Assembly: GCA_964524965.1 (NCBI GenBank)
Contig: CAZGDY010000006.1
Coordinates: 1-27,672 of the forward strand
Origin: Kmv34 sp964524965
GTDB taxonomy: Bacteria > Aerophobota > Aerophobia > Aerophobales > B3-G15
Direction: 5' to 3'
Length of the DNA stretch: 27,672 nucleotides
Made by a program: the position numbers and the translations under genes. The notes under the pieces are model-generated. The model was not told the origin of the DNA, made no database searches, and worked only from the letters and a program-made list of their open reading frames with translations. This document shows positions 8,127 to 15,846 of the stretch, in pieces. Position 1 is the stretch's first letter; each line of letters starts with the position of its first letter.

Positions 8127-8282
8127 ATGGAAAAGAAAAATATTGTAGATCTTTTAGAAGAATATATTCCCGAAGATAATCCCAAAAAATGGGCAAAACT
8201 TACCAGTACCATTACCTATCGTCGTTTACATCTTTTACTTTTAAAAGAAATACTTTTAGAGGTAAGAAAAGGTAAAGATTAA
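8127..8282 (+). CDS. Hypothetical 51-aa protein at the trp operon end
   Basis: I do not recognise this family. The ATG at 8127 has a strong SD, GGGAGG at 8114-8119 (7-nt gap), 24 nt after the DUF2284 gene. The product (MEKKNIVDLLEEYIPED...) is charged, with two probable helices (about 3-13 and 28-49) around a Pro/Asn-containing turn, and has no Cys or membrane segment. Codon use resembles the neighbours and the frame overlaps nothing. It could be a small regulatory or partner protein. Its TAA stop touches the inverted repeat that covers the prs promoter. Confidence 0.6.
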   Translation: MEKKNIVDLLEEYIPEDNPKKWAKLTSTITYRRLHLLLLKEILLEVRKGKD

Positions 8283-8325
8283 TAAATAGAAAATAGTTAT
8301 TGACATTCACTCTTTTTCTATTTAT
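8282..8325 (+). repeat. Perfect 12-bp inverted repeat spanning the prs promoter
   Basis: ATAAATAGAAAA (8282-8293) and TTTTCTATTTAT (8314-8325) are exact inverse complements separated by 20 nt. The left arm begins at the stop of the 51-aa gene, the -35 of prs lies in the loop, and the right arm enters the -10. It may be an operator, or an AT-only stem that helps end the trp transcript. Confidence 0.6.
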
Positions 8326-8328
8326 AAT
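8300..8328 (+). promoter_or_regulatory. prs promoter, full consensus
   Basis: TTGACA (8300-8305), 17-nt spacer, TATAAT (8323-8328): a perfect sigma-70 class promoter. The predicted start, near 8335, leaves a 5' leader of only about 14 nt that is almost entirely the SD GAGAGGAG (8337-8344). Confidence 0.85.
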
Positions 8329-8348
8329 GTTTTTCTGAGAGGAGTAAT

Positions 8349-9296
8349 ATGGAGCTAAATGAAAAATTGAAGATTTTCACAGGACGGGCTAGCGTACAAC
8401 TTGCTGGAAAGATTGCTGAATACTTGGGGATAACTTTGGGAGATATGCAAATAAGTTCCTTTAGTGATGGAGAAACTTATGTGGAGATTAATGAAAATGT
8501 AAGGGGTAGAGATATCTTTCTTGTGCAATCTACAAGTCCCCCGGTTGACAATAATTTAATGGAACTTTTAATTATGATTGATGCTTGTCGACGAGCTTCA
8601 GCTAAGAGAATAACAGCTGTTATCCCTTATTATGGCTATGCTCGTCAGGACAAAAAAGATAAACCTCGGGTTCCAATTACGGCTAAGTTGGTAGCTAATT
8701 TGATAACCACGGCGGGAGTTGATCGTGTTTTAACCATGGATTTACACGTTGATCAAATCCAGGGATTTTTTGATATAAAAGTAGATCATCTTTTTGCCAC
8801 TCCAGTAATTGTTGATTACTTTCGCAAGAAAGAGCTTGAGAATTTAGTAATATTGTCTCCTGATGTCGGTGGTCTCAGGAGAGCTCGAGTTTATGCTAGG
8901 GCACTGCAAGTACCTTTAACTATAGTAGACAAGAGAAGGCCTCTTGCGAACAAGGCTAAAGTTATTAATATTATTGGTGAGGTAAAAGATAAACAGGTAC
9001 TTATAGTTGATGACATGATCGATACAGGAGGAACGCTTTTGGCTGCGGTGGATATTCTAAAGAAAAAAGGTGCAAGCACAATTCGTGTTGCCTGTACTCA
9101 TCCGATATTTTCCGATAATGCCATTCAAAAGCTTAAGGAGTCAGTCCTTAAAGAAATAGTAGTAACTGATACCATTAATCTTAATTTGGGGGCTAATGAA
9201 GGTAAAATTAAGATTCTCTCAGTAGCTTCTTTATTGGGAGAGGCTGTTAAGCGGATTCACCAAAACAGGTCTGTGAGTTCTTTATTTGCTATTTAA
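8349..9296 (+). CDS. prs: Ribose-phosphate pyrophosphokinase
   Basis: Makes PRPP from ribose 5-phosphate and ATP, the precursor of nucleotides, histidine and the TrpD reaction. At 315 residues it is a class I PRS. The flexible ATP loop YYGYARQDKKDKPR (94-107), DLHVDQIQGFFD (131-142) and the PRPP loop VDDMIDTGGT (220-229) are intact. It starts with ATG 8349 behind GAGAGGAG, has its own consensus promoter, and is followed 22 nt later by rplY and then pth. A prs-rplY(ctc)-pth gene order is common in many bacteria. Confidence 0.97.
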   Translation: MELNEKLKIFTGRASVQLAGKIAEYLGITLGDMQISSFSDGETYVEINENVRGRDIFLVQSTSPPVDNNLMELLIMIDACRRASAKRITAVIPYYGYARQDKKDKPRVPITAKLVANLITTAGVDRVLTMDLHVDQIQGFFDIKVDHLFATPVIVDYFRKKELENLVILSPDVGGLRRARVYARALQVPLTIVDKRRPLANKAKVINIIGEVKDKQVLIVDDMIDTGGTLLAAVDILKKKGASTIRVACTHPIFSDNAIQKLKESVLKEIVVTDTINLNLGANEGKIKILSVASLLGEAVKRIHQNRSVSSLFAI

Positions 9297-9318
9297 TTTT
9301 ATAAGGAGAGTTTAAGTT

Positions 9319-10014
9319 ATGAAAAAACCAGTACTTAAAGTTAAAATTAGAAATGAAGTTGGTAAGGGCTATGCTAGAAGACTAAGAAGAAAAGGTTTTG
9401 TCCCGGTGATTCTTTATGGCCCCCACCTTGAGAATAGCGTTCCTTTAGAGGTAGAACTTTTAGAATTACGCAGCTTTTTATCCTCGTTTTCCGGAGAAAG
9501 TAAAATAATTACCCTCCAATTTACAGATGAAAATAAGAATGATGAAAGAGAAGTTATAATTAAGGATAGACAGTACAACTGGATAAAAGGGAAGCTGGAG
9601 CACCTGGATTTTTATGAGATTACACGAGGAGAAATAATTTCCACGAAGGTATCTTTGCACCTGGTGGGAGAATCAGCCGGTGTCAAAAAAGGTGGCGTGA
9701 TTGAGCAAATGGTGAGAGAAATAGAGGTAGAATGTCTGCCTAAGGATATTCCACCTCATATTGATGTAGATTTAACAGAACTTGAAATAGGAGATTCGCT
9801 AAGGGTTAAGGATATACAGTCTTTCCCTGGAGTTAAGATACTCACTAATGTTGAAGAAGTTTTTGTCTCTATCCTTTCTCCTATTAGCGAAGAAGAGCTT
9901 GAGAAATTGGAAGAAGAGATAGGAGTAGTAGCTGAAGAAGTAGAAGTGATAGAGAAAGAAAGAAAAGAAGAGGTGGGAGAAGAGGAAGAAGAGCCTACAA
10001 AAAAAGAAGAATGA
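9319..10014 (+). CDS. rplY: 50S ribosomal protein L25/Ctc
   Basis: Binds 5S rRNA in the large subunit. This is the long Ctc/TL5 form (231 aa): an N-terminal L25 beta-barrel (about 1-95; RRKGFVPVILYG near 23-34), a C-terminal TL5 domain (about 100-190), and then an extreme Glu-rich tail (about 195-231) made mostly of E, K and V. The SD AAGGAGAG (9303-9310) precedes ATG 9319. The stop overlaps pth as ATGA. The acidic tail explains the poly-Ser and poly-Phe open frames seen on the other strand here, which are not genes. Confidence 0.95.
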   Translation: MKKPVLKVKIRNEVGKGYARRLRRKGFVPVILYGPHLENSVPLEVELLELRSFLSSFSGESKIITLQFTDENKNDEREVIIKDRQYNWIKGKLEHLDFYEITRGEIISTKVSLHLVGESAGVKKGGVIEQMVREIEVECLPKDIPPHIDVDLTELEIGDSLRVKDIQSFPGVKILTNVEEVFVSILSPISEEELEKLEEEIGVVAEEVEVIEKERKEEVGEEEEEPTKKEE

Positions 10015-10568
10015 GAGTTGTGGTTGGCCTTGGTAATCCAGGTAGAAAATACCAGAGAACACGTCATAACGTCGGTTTTTTAGTTATTAATGCTTTAGCT
10101 AATAAATATAAAATAGAGATTAACCAATACATTTTTCAGTCTTTATTAGGAAGGGTTGAGATAGCGGGCAGGCAAGTTCTTTTGATTAAACCTCTTACCT
10201 ATATGAATCTGGTGGGTTCTGTGCTAAAGAATATTTCCCAAGAGTTTAAAGTGCAGGTTGAGGATATTCTTGTAATAAATGATGATGCTGATTTAGAATT
10301 GGGGAGACTAAAGATTTCTAAGGGAAGTGGGGATGCTGGACACTTGGGAGTGAGATCAGTTATTGAAAATTTGGGAAGCAAAGAGTTCCCACGTTTGCGT
10401 ATTGGTATTGGACGACCTCCTTTAAACATGTGTTTGCAGGAATATGTTCTTCGGGAATTTACTTCCGGGGAATGGGAAGTAATGCAAGAAGTTTTTTCCA
10501 GAGCATTGACGGCAGTGGATATGATTATTCTTGAGGGAATAGAAAAGGTAATGATTAATTTTAATTAA
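10011..10568 (+). CDS. pth: Peptidyl-tRNA hydrolase
   Basis: Recycles tRNA from prematurely released peptidyl-tRNA. It has 185 residues, the normal length. GLGNPG (6-11), catalytic His19 in TRHNVGF, Asn66 in YMNLVG, and the Asp of the HDELDL-equivalent segment (here NDDADL, Asp91) are present. The GGHNGL motif that in E. coli carries Asn114 reads AGHLGV, placing Leu112 at that position, an unusual substitution. The ATG overlaps the rplY stop (ATGA). No terminator is evident before the next gene, which starts 38 nt later. Confidence 0.94.
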   Translation: MRVVVGLGNPGRKYQRTRHNVGFLVINALANKYKIEINQYIFQSLLGRVEIAGRQVLLIKPLTYMNLVGSVLKNISQEFKVQVEDILVINDDADLELGRLKISKGSGDAGHLGVRSVIENLGSKEFPRLRIGIGRPPLNMCLQEYVLREFTSGEWEVMQEVFSRALTAVDMIILEGIEKVMINFN

Positions 10569-10606
10569 TCTCTAGAGAAGACAAAAAGGGCAAAAAAGGA
10601 TGTAGG

Positions 10607-11458
10607 GTGCTTAGAAAACCAGCAGTAGCTGAAACATTTTATGCTGGCAGTAAAGATTCTTTGAAAAGACAAATAAAAGAGTGTTTTCTTCATTCTTCTG
10701 GTCCAGGAAAAATTCCTGTGATTCCTAAAAAGAGTGAGGGAAAGATTATTGGTCTTATAAGTCCCCATGCTGGTTATGCTTATTCTGGCCCGATAGCAGC
10801 TTGGGGTTTTTGTAGAGTTATTGAACAGGAAAAGCCTGAAACAGTAGTAATTTTGGGACCAAATCATAGAGGATTTGGATCTCCTGTAGCTATAATGAGT
10901 CGGGGAGAATGGGAAACACCTTTAGGGAAAGTTTCTATAGATGAGGAGTTTGCAAAAGGTCTTTTGCAAATTGCCTCTCCACTTATTAAAGAAGATGAAA
11001 TAGCTCATAAGAGAGAACACTCACTGGAAGTTCAAATTCCCTTCCTTCAATACGGTTATGGTGCTCAATTTAAAATTGTTCCTATTTGTCTTACTGACCA
11101 AACTCTTGCCACCAGTCTTAGTCTTGGTGAAGCCATTTTTGAAGTAGCTAAAAATAGATCTAATATACTTTTTTTAGCCAGCACAGATTTAACCCACTAT
11201 CAACCTCAGAAAATTGCCGAGAGAGAAGATAGAGAAATTTTAAATGCTATTGTTTCTGGTGATTCCGAAAATCTAGGGAAAGTTTTATCTTCTGGTTATT
11301 TTTCTATGTGTGGTTATGGACCGGTTATGGCGGTGTTGAAAACAGTCTCTTATTTAGGGTTAGCTAGCGTAAAGCTTTTAAAATATGCTACTTCAGCTGA
11401 TGTAACTGCAGACCATAGTGCAGTCGTTGGATATGCCTCCTTATCCTTAGAGAAATGA
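10607..11458 (+). CDS. amrB: AmrB/Memo family protein
   Basis: Memo-like protein of 283 residues from the AmmeMemoRadiSam group; its biochemical role in bacteria is not settled. Metal-site features of the fold are visible: His54 in SPHAGYAYSG, His87 in GPNHRG, HSLEVQIPFLQ (138-148), STDLTHY (192-198), Cys225 in CGYGP and ADHSAVVGY (268-276). The start is GTG 10607, six nt after AAAGGA; the resulting N-terminus RKPAVAETFYAG fits the family. The usual partners, an AMMECR1 protein and a radical SAM enzyme, are not next to it. It probably follows pth in the same transcript. Confidence 0.9.
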   Translation: MLRKPAVAETFYAGSKDSLKRQIKECFLHSSGPGKIPVIPKKSEGKIIGLISPHAGYAYSGPIAAWGFCRVIEQEKPETVVILGPNHRGFGSPVAIMSRGEWETPLGKVSIDEEFAKGLLQIASPLIKEDEIAHKREHSLEVQIPFLQYGYGAQFKIVPICLTDQTLATSLSLGEAIFEVAKNRSNILFLASTDLTHYQPQKIAEREDREILNAIVSGDSENLGKVLSSGYFSMCGYGPVMAVLKTVSYLGLASVKLLKYATSADVTADHSAVVGYASLSLEK

Positions 11459-11541
11459 CCTACCTTATAATTAAAAGAGTTTTTCCAAATTCTGCAAATC
11501 TTTCTGACCGGATAGCTTCCTTTTAATTAGCATTTATCGCA

Positions 11542-11569
11542 TTGACTTGGGTAGTTGTACGGTTAAAAT
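11542..11569 (+). promoter_or_regulatory. Putative uvrA promoter
   Basis: TTGACT (11542-11547), 16-nt gap, TAAAAT (11564-11569), about 20 nt before the uvrA ATG. I see no clear LexA box of either the enteric CTGT-N8-ACAG or the Gram-positive GAAC-N4-GTTC form around it. Confidence 0.5.
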
Positions 11570-11588
11570 TAAAAAATAGTAATATCAA

Positions 11589-14459
11589 ATGGTGAAAATG
11601 AGTAAAAATAAGATAATTATTAAAGGGGCAAGAGAGCATAATTTAAAAAATATTGATGTTAAGATTCCTCGTAATAAGGTAGTAGTAATTACAGGTTTAT
11701 CAGGTTCGGGTAAGTCTTCTCTTGCTTTTGATACTTTATATGCCGAAGGACAACGGCGGTATGTAGAATCTTTATCTAATTACGCTCGCCAATTTCTGGA
11801 ACAGATGTCTAAACCAAAAGTAGATTATATCGAAGGTCTTTCTCCTGCTATATCCATTGAGCAAAGAAAAGCTTCCCGTAATCCTCGCTCAACTGTGGCA
11901 ACTCTTACCGAGATTTATGATTATTTTCGCCTTCTCTTTACTCATATAGGCGAGCCTTATTGCTATAAGTGTGGCCGAAAAATATCTTCCCAAAGCATAG
12001 AGAGTATTAGCAAACAAATTATGAAGTTTCCTTCCGGGTCAGCTATCCAGATACTTGCGCCTTTGGTAAGGGGGAGGAAAGGAGAGCACGGAGATCTTTT
12101 TCAGGAGATAAGAAGAGAAGGATATTTAAGGGTGAGAGTAGATGGTGAGATAAATTCACTTGATGAGGGGATATTTCTGGACAAAAATAAAAAACATCGG
12201 ATAGAAGTAGTGGTAGATAGATTAAAAGTCAAGGAGGGAATTGAGTCAAGACTTGCTGATTCGCTGGAGATTGCCAGCGAACGAGGTAATGGATTAGTTT
12301 TATTGACCGTAAAAGAGAATAATGAGGAGAAAGAATATCCTTTTTCTCGCCATTTTGCTTGTCCTCGTTGCGAGATAAGTTATGAAGAAATTTCTCCTCG
12401 TATGTTTTCTTTCAATTCTCCTTATGGAGCCTGCAAGAATTGCAATGGTCTTGGAACTCAACAGAAAATTGATCCGGAGTTGGTTATTCCTGAGCCAGAA
12501 AAATCTATTAAAGGAGGAGCTATCGTTCCCTGGAGTGAGGGAGTGGGGTATTATCGCTGGGCAAAAGCTGCTTCCCGTTATTATTTTCGGCAAATTGACT
12601 CACTGGCCAAGCATTATAAATTTTCTTTTGATACGCCTTTTAAGAACCTTCCAGATTTTATCCAACAAATTATACTTTATGGTTCAAAACTTGAAGAAAT
12701 TGAGTTTACGGAGCATAGAGGCGGTAATCATTATAATTACAGAGCTTCCTTTGAAGGAGTTATTCCTAACCTTGAGCGAAGATATAAAGATAGTGATTCC
12801 CAATATGTAAAAGAGCGGATCCAAAAATACATAAGAGAAACGCCTTGTTCTGTTTGTAAGGGAGCACGTCTTCGTCCCGAGAGTTTAGCAGTTAAAATCA
12901 GGGGTAAAAGTATATATGATGTGGTAAGAATGAGCGTTAAGGAGGCTCAAATATTTTTCTCCTCTCTTACTCTTACACCAAGGGAAAAACTAATTGCTGG
13001 TGAAATTTTTAAGGAAATAAAGAAACGCTTAGAATTCATGGTGAGTGTGGGATTAGATTATTTAACTTTGGATAGACGAATAGGGACTCTTTCGGGTGGG
13101 GAGGCTGAGCGCATACGCCTTGCTACCCAGATTGGTTCTGGACTGGTGGGAGTTATTTATATTTTAGATGAACCCAGTATTGGTTTGCATCAAAGAGATA
13201 TTAAACGCTTGTTGGATACATTGAAGGAACTGCGGGATTTAGGAAATACGGTAGTCATTGTAGAACATGATAGAAGTACCATAGAAGCTGCTGACCATAT
13301 AATTGATCTTGGTCCCGGCGCTGGAGAACACGGGGGAAAAATAGTTGCCCAGGGTAGCGTTTCAGAAATAAAAAATTGCACTGATAGTTTAACTGGTAAA
13401 TATCTTACGGGAGAATTAAAAATACCTCTTCCTTCTTCACGTCGCTCTGTTATCGATAATCGCTATCTCAAAGTACTAGGAGCTAAGGAACACAATCTTA
13501 AGAATATAAATGTGTGGATTCCAATAGGGATTTTTACTTGCATTACAGGAGTATCCGGTTCAGGCAAGAGCACTCTAGTGGAGGATGTTTTATATAAGGC
13601 TTTAGCCCAGCATTTTTATAAGAGTAAAATTAAACCAGGTAAATATGAAAAAATAGAGGGTCTTGAGCACATTGACAAGGTAGTTGTTATTGATCAATCT
13701 CCTATTGGCAGAACTCCTCGCTCCAATCCAGCTACATATACCGGACTTTTCACTCCTATTCGTCAGATTTTTACCAAGATGGAAGAGGCTAGAATGAGGG
13801 GATACTCTCAGGGTAGGTTTAGCTTTAATGTCCGAAAAGGGCGGTGCCATCAGTGTAAAGGAGAAGGGATGATCAGGATTGAAATGCAGTTCTTACCTGA
13901 TGTTTATGTGCCCTGCGATTTGTGCAAGGGGAAAAGATATAATCGAGAGACTCTTCAAATTAAATACAAAGGTAAAAATATTGCTGATATTCTGGAGATG
14001 ACCGTAGAGGAGGGGCTTCATTTTTTTCATAGTATTCCCCAGATAAAGAGAAAATTAAAAACTCTCTATGACGTGGGTCTTAGCTATATTAGACTGGGTC
14101 AACCTGCTCCCACTCTTTCCGGAGGTGAGGCTCAAAGGGTTAAACTTTCCAGGGAGCTGTCTAAAGTGGGGACAGGAAAAACTCTTTATATTCTTGATGA
14201 ACCCACAACCGGACTTCATTTTGCTGATATTGAGAAACTTTTGAGTGTTTTAAACAAACTGGTAGATAAAGGTAACACGGTTTTATTGATTGAACATAAC
14301 CCCGATGTTATCAAAGTATCTGACTATATTATCGATCTTGGACCAGAGGGAGGAGATGAAGGGGGAGAGATAATTGCCTGTGGTTCTCCAGAAGAAATAG
14401 TCCAAAATCCTCATAGTTACACCGGTCAAATTTTAAAAAAGCTTTTAAAAGGAGATTAA
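11589..14459 (+). CDS. uvrA: Excinuclease ABC subunit A
   Basis: DNA-damage recognition ATPase of nucleotide excision repair, acting with UvrB. It has 956 residues, full length. Two ABC modules are present: Walker A GLSGSGKSS (36-44) and a second, GVSGSGKST, about 30 residues into the C-terminal half. Signatures TLSGGEAERIRL and TLSGGEAQRVKL and Walker B ILDEPSIGLH and ILDEPTTGLH are intact. Zinc-module cysteines are seen at CYKC (125-128), CPRC...CKNC, CSVC, and CHQC...CDLC. The start is either ATG 11589 or ATG 11598; neither has a strong SD. It is transcribed alone and converges on larE, with 15 nt between the stops. Confidence 0.97.
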   Translation: MVKMSKNKIIIKGAREHNLKNIDVKIPRNKVVVITGLSGSGKSSLAFDTLYAEGQRRYVESLSNYARQFLEQMSKPKVDYIEGLSPAISIEQRKASRNPRSTVATLTEIYDYFRLLFTHIGEPYCYKCGRKISSQSIESISKQIMKFPSGSAIQILAPLVRGRKGEHGDLFQEIRREGYLRVRVDGEINSLDEGIFLDKNKKHRIEVVVDRLKVKEGIESRLADSLEIASERGNGLVLLTVKENNEEKEYPFSRHFACPRCEISYEEISPRMFSFNSPYGACKNCNGLGTQQKIDPELVIPEPEKSIKGGAIVPWSEGVGYYRWAKAASRYYFRQIDSLAKHYKFSFDTPFKNLPDFIQQIILYGSKLEEIEFTEHRGGNHYNYRASFEGVIPNLERRYKDSDSQYVKERIQKYIRETPCSVCKGARLRPESLAVKIRGKSIYDVVRMSVKEAQIFFSSLTLTPREKLIAGEIFKEIKKRLEFMVSVGLDYLTLDRRIGTLSGGEAERIRLATQIGSGLVGVIYILDEPSIGLHQRDIKRLLDTLKELRDLGNTVVIVEHDRSTIEAADHIIDLGPGAGEHGGKIVAQGSVSEIKNCTDSLTGKYLTGELKIPLPSSRRSVIDNRYLKVLGAKEHNLKNINVWIPIGIFTCITGVSGSGKSTLVEDVLYKALAQHFYKSKIKPGKYEKIEGLEHIDKVVVIDQSPIGRTPRSNPATYTGLFTPIRQIFTKMEEARMRGYSQGRFSFNVRKGRCHQCKGEGMIRIEMQFLPDVYVPCDLCKGKRYNRETLQIKYKGKNIADILEMTVEEGLHFFHSIPQIKRKLKTLYDVGLSYIRLGQPAPTLSGGEAQRVKLSRELSKVGTGKTLYILDEPTTGLHFADIEKLLSVLNKLVDKGNTVLLIEHNPDVIKVSDYIIDLGPEGGDEGGEIIACGSPEEIVQNPHSYTGQILKKLLKGD

Positions 14460-14474
14460 GAAAAAGGGACAGAG

Positions 14475-15281
14475 TTATTTTTTCTTTAGTACCTCATTCA
14501 TACTCCCGCTTCGGTATCCTTCAAGGTCAAGGGTTACATAAATGTATCCTAATTGTTTGAATTTTCTTATAATTTTTTTTCTAGTATTGTTTTCAGATAA
14601 TCTGGAGATATCTTCTGGTAAAACCTCAATTTTTGCGGTATCTTGATAATGCCTCACCCTCACTTGAGCAATTCCTAATTTTTTTAAAAAAAGCTCTGCT
14701 TCGTCTATTTTTATAAGGTCTTTCTTGTTTATTTTTATGCCGTAAGGAAAGCGAGAGGAAAGACAAGCAAGAGAAGGTTTATTCCAGGTTAAAAGTCCCA
14801 TTTCTCTGGATAAAATACGAATATCATCCTTAGTTAATCCAGCTTCCCTTAGCGGTGATTTTATCTCAAGTTCTTTAATAGCCTGCATTCCGGGTCTAAA
14901 ATCTTTTAGATCATCTAAGTTTGAACCATCGATAACTTGCTCAATGTTTTTTTCTCTTGCCAGTTTTTTTAGCATGCTAAAAAGCTCTTTCTTGCAGTAA
15001 TAGCACCTTTTAGGACAATTTTCAACAAATTTGGCATTTTCAAGCCCTTTAGTTTCTATCAATATATGTTTTACTCCTAATGTTTTAGCTGTTTTTTCTG
15101 CCTCTTCAAGCTCTTGCTTGGGGTAAATTAAGGATGTAGCAGTTACAGCTACGACTTTTTCTTTTAAAGTGTCTCGGGCAGTTTTTAAAAGAAAACTGCT
15201 GTCCACTCCGCCCGAGTACGCGACTAAAACGCTTTTCATCTCTTTTAAAATATCCTTGAGTTTTTCCATTTTTTCTTTCAT
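14475..15281 (-). CDS. larE: LarE-type ATP-dependent sulfur transferase
   Basis: PP-loop enzyme that in lactobacilli activates and sulfurates the pyridinium dinucleotide for the nickel-pincer cofactor of lactate racemase. It has 268 residues. The PP-loop SGGVDSS is at 23-29, with DGSNLDDLKDFRPG (118-131) and the family C-terminal LEGYRSGSMNEV (253-264). Cys173 in LACLSSRFPYG matches the sacrificial Cys176 of L. plantarum LarE. Cys89, Cys93 and Cys96 (CPKRCYYC) form an additional cluster. No larA, larB or larC lies in the window, so the end product is unknown. The start follows TAGGGGT on the minus strand, with a good promoter at 15317-15344. Confidence 0.9.
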   Translation of the reverse strand: MKEKMEKLKDILKEMKSVLVAYSGGVDSSFLLKTARDTLKEKVVAVTATSLIYPKQELEEAEKTAKTLGVKHILIETKGLENAKFVENCPKRCYYCKKELFSMLKKLAREKNIEQVIDGSNLDDLKDFRPGMQAIKELEIKSPLREAGLTKDDIRILSREMGLLTWNKPSLACLSSRFPYGIKINKKDLIKIDEAELFLKKLGIAQVRVRHYQDTAKIEVLPEDISRLSENNTRKKIIRKFKQLGYIYVTLDLEGYRSGSMNEVLKKK

Positions 15282-15316
15282 TTAACCCCTACTAAATGAG
15301 GATTTATTTGAGCCCA

Positions 15317-15344
15317 ATTATAGGAAAGTCTTTCTTCGCGTCAA
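15317..15344 (-). promoter_or_regulatory. larE promoter
   Basis: On the minus strand: TTGACG (15339-15344), 16-nt spacer, TATAAT (15317-15322), about 35 nt upstream of the larE ATG. It is back-to-back with the moaC promoter. Confidence 0.7.
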
Positions 15345-15366
15345 CTGATTTTCAGCATTCTTTTTC

Positions 15367-15394
15367 TTGACAATCGTCCCTTTCTTCTTACAAT
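15367..15394 (+). promoter_or_regulatory. moaC promoter
   Basis: TTGACA (15367-15372), 16-nt spacer, TACAAT (15389-15394), about 36 nt before the moaC ATG. The -35 elements of this promoter and the larE promoter are only 22 nt apart, so one bound protein could affect both. Confidence 0.7.
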
Positions 15395-15430
15395 TTAGAC
15401 ATATTTTATCACAAAAAAGGAGACTTACTA

Positions 15431-15844
15431 ATGTTAGATGTTGGAGGAAAACCTATTTCCAAAAGAGAAGCAAAAGCTCGCGGAAAGGTTATTATGGGAG
15501 CTTCCACTGTTAATTTAATAAAGGAGAATAAAGTTCCCAAGGGAAATGTTTTAGAAAGTGCTCGAGTTGCTGCTTTTCTTGCTTTAAAAAAAGTACCACA
15601 CCTTATCCCCCTTTGCCATCCGATAAAGATAACCTGGGCTGATGTCGGGTTCAACTTGAAGGAATCTAGCGTAGAGATAGAGACTGCAGTTAGAGGGATT
15701 GATCATACCGGAGTTGAGATGGAAGCAATTACTGGAGTAATGGTAGCAGCTCTTACAATTTATGATATGTGCAAAACAGTGGATAAAAATATGGTTATAA
15801 CTGCTATTGAACTAGTTGAAAAAAAGAAAGAAAAGGTGGTTTAA
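15431..15844 (+). CDS. moaC: Cyclic pyranopterin monophosphate synthase MoaC
   Basis: Second step of molybdenum cofactor synthesis, making cPMP from the MoaA product. It has 137 residues against about 160 usually: the N-terminal segment before MVDVS-like (here MLDVGGKP) is missing. The start is firm because AAAAAAGGAG lies at 15413-15422, 8 nt before ATG 15431. Conserved LCHPI (61-65), GVEMEAITG (94-102) and YDMCKTVDK (111-119) are intact, so it is probably active. It is followed 2 nt later by the MOSC-MogA gene; moaA is not in the window. Confidence 0.94.
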   Translation: MLDVGGKPISKREAKARGKVIMGASTVNLIKENKVPKGNVLESARVAAFLALKKVPHLIPLCHPIKITWADVGFNLKESSVEIETAVRGIDHTGVEMEAITGVMVAALTIYDMCKTVDKNMVITAIELVEKKKEKVV

Positions 15845-15846
15845 TT

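Noticed and set aside
9756..10067. Ser-rich and Phe-rich minus-strand frames
   Set aside because: Antisense shadows of the Glu/Lys-rich tail of L25.
11459..11588. LexA operator upstream of uvrA
   Set aside because: No match to either common LexA box could be found by eye.
12382..12810. 142-aa frame inside uvrA
   Set aside because: Out-of-frame shadow of uvrA zinc-module coding sequence; no SD or motif.
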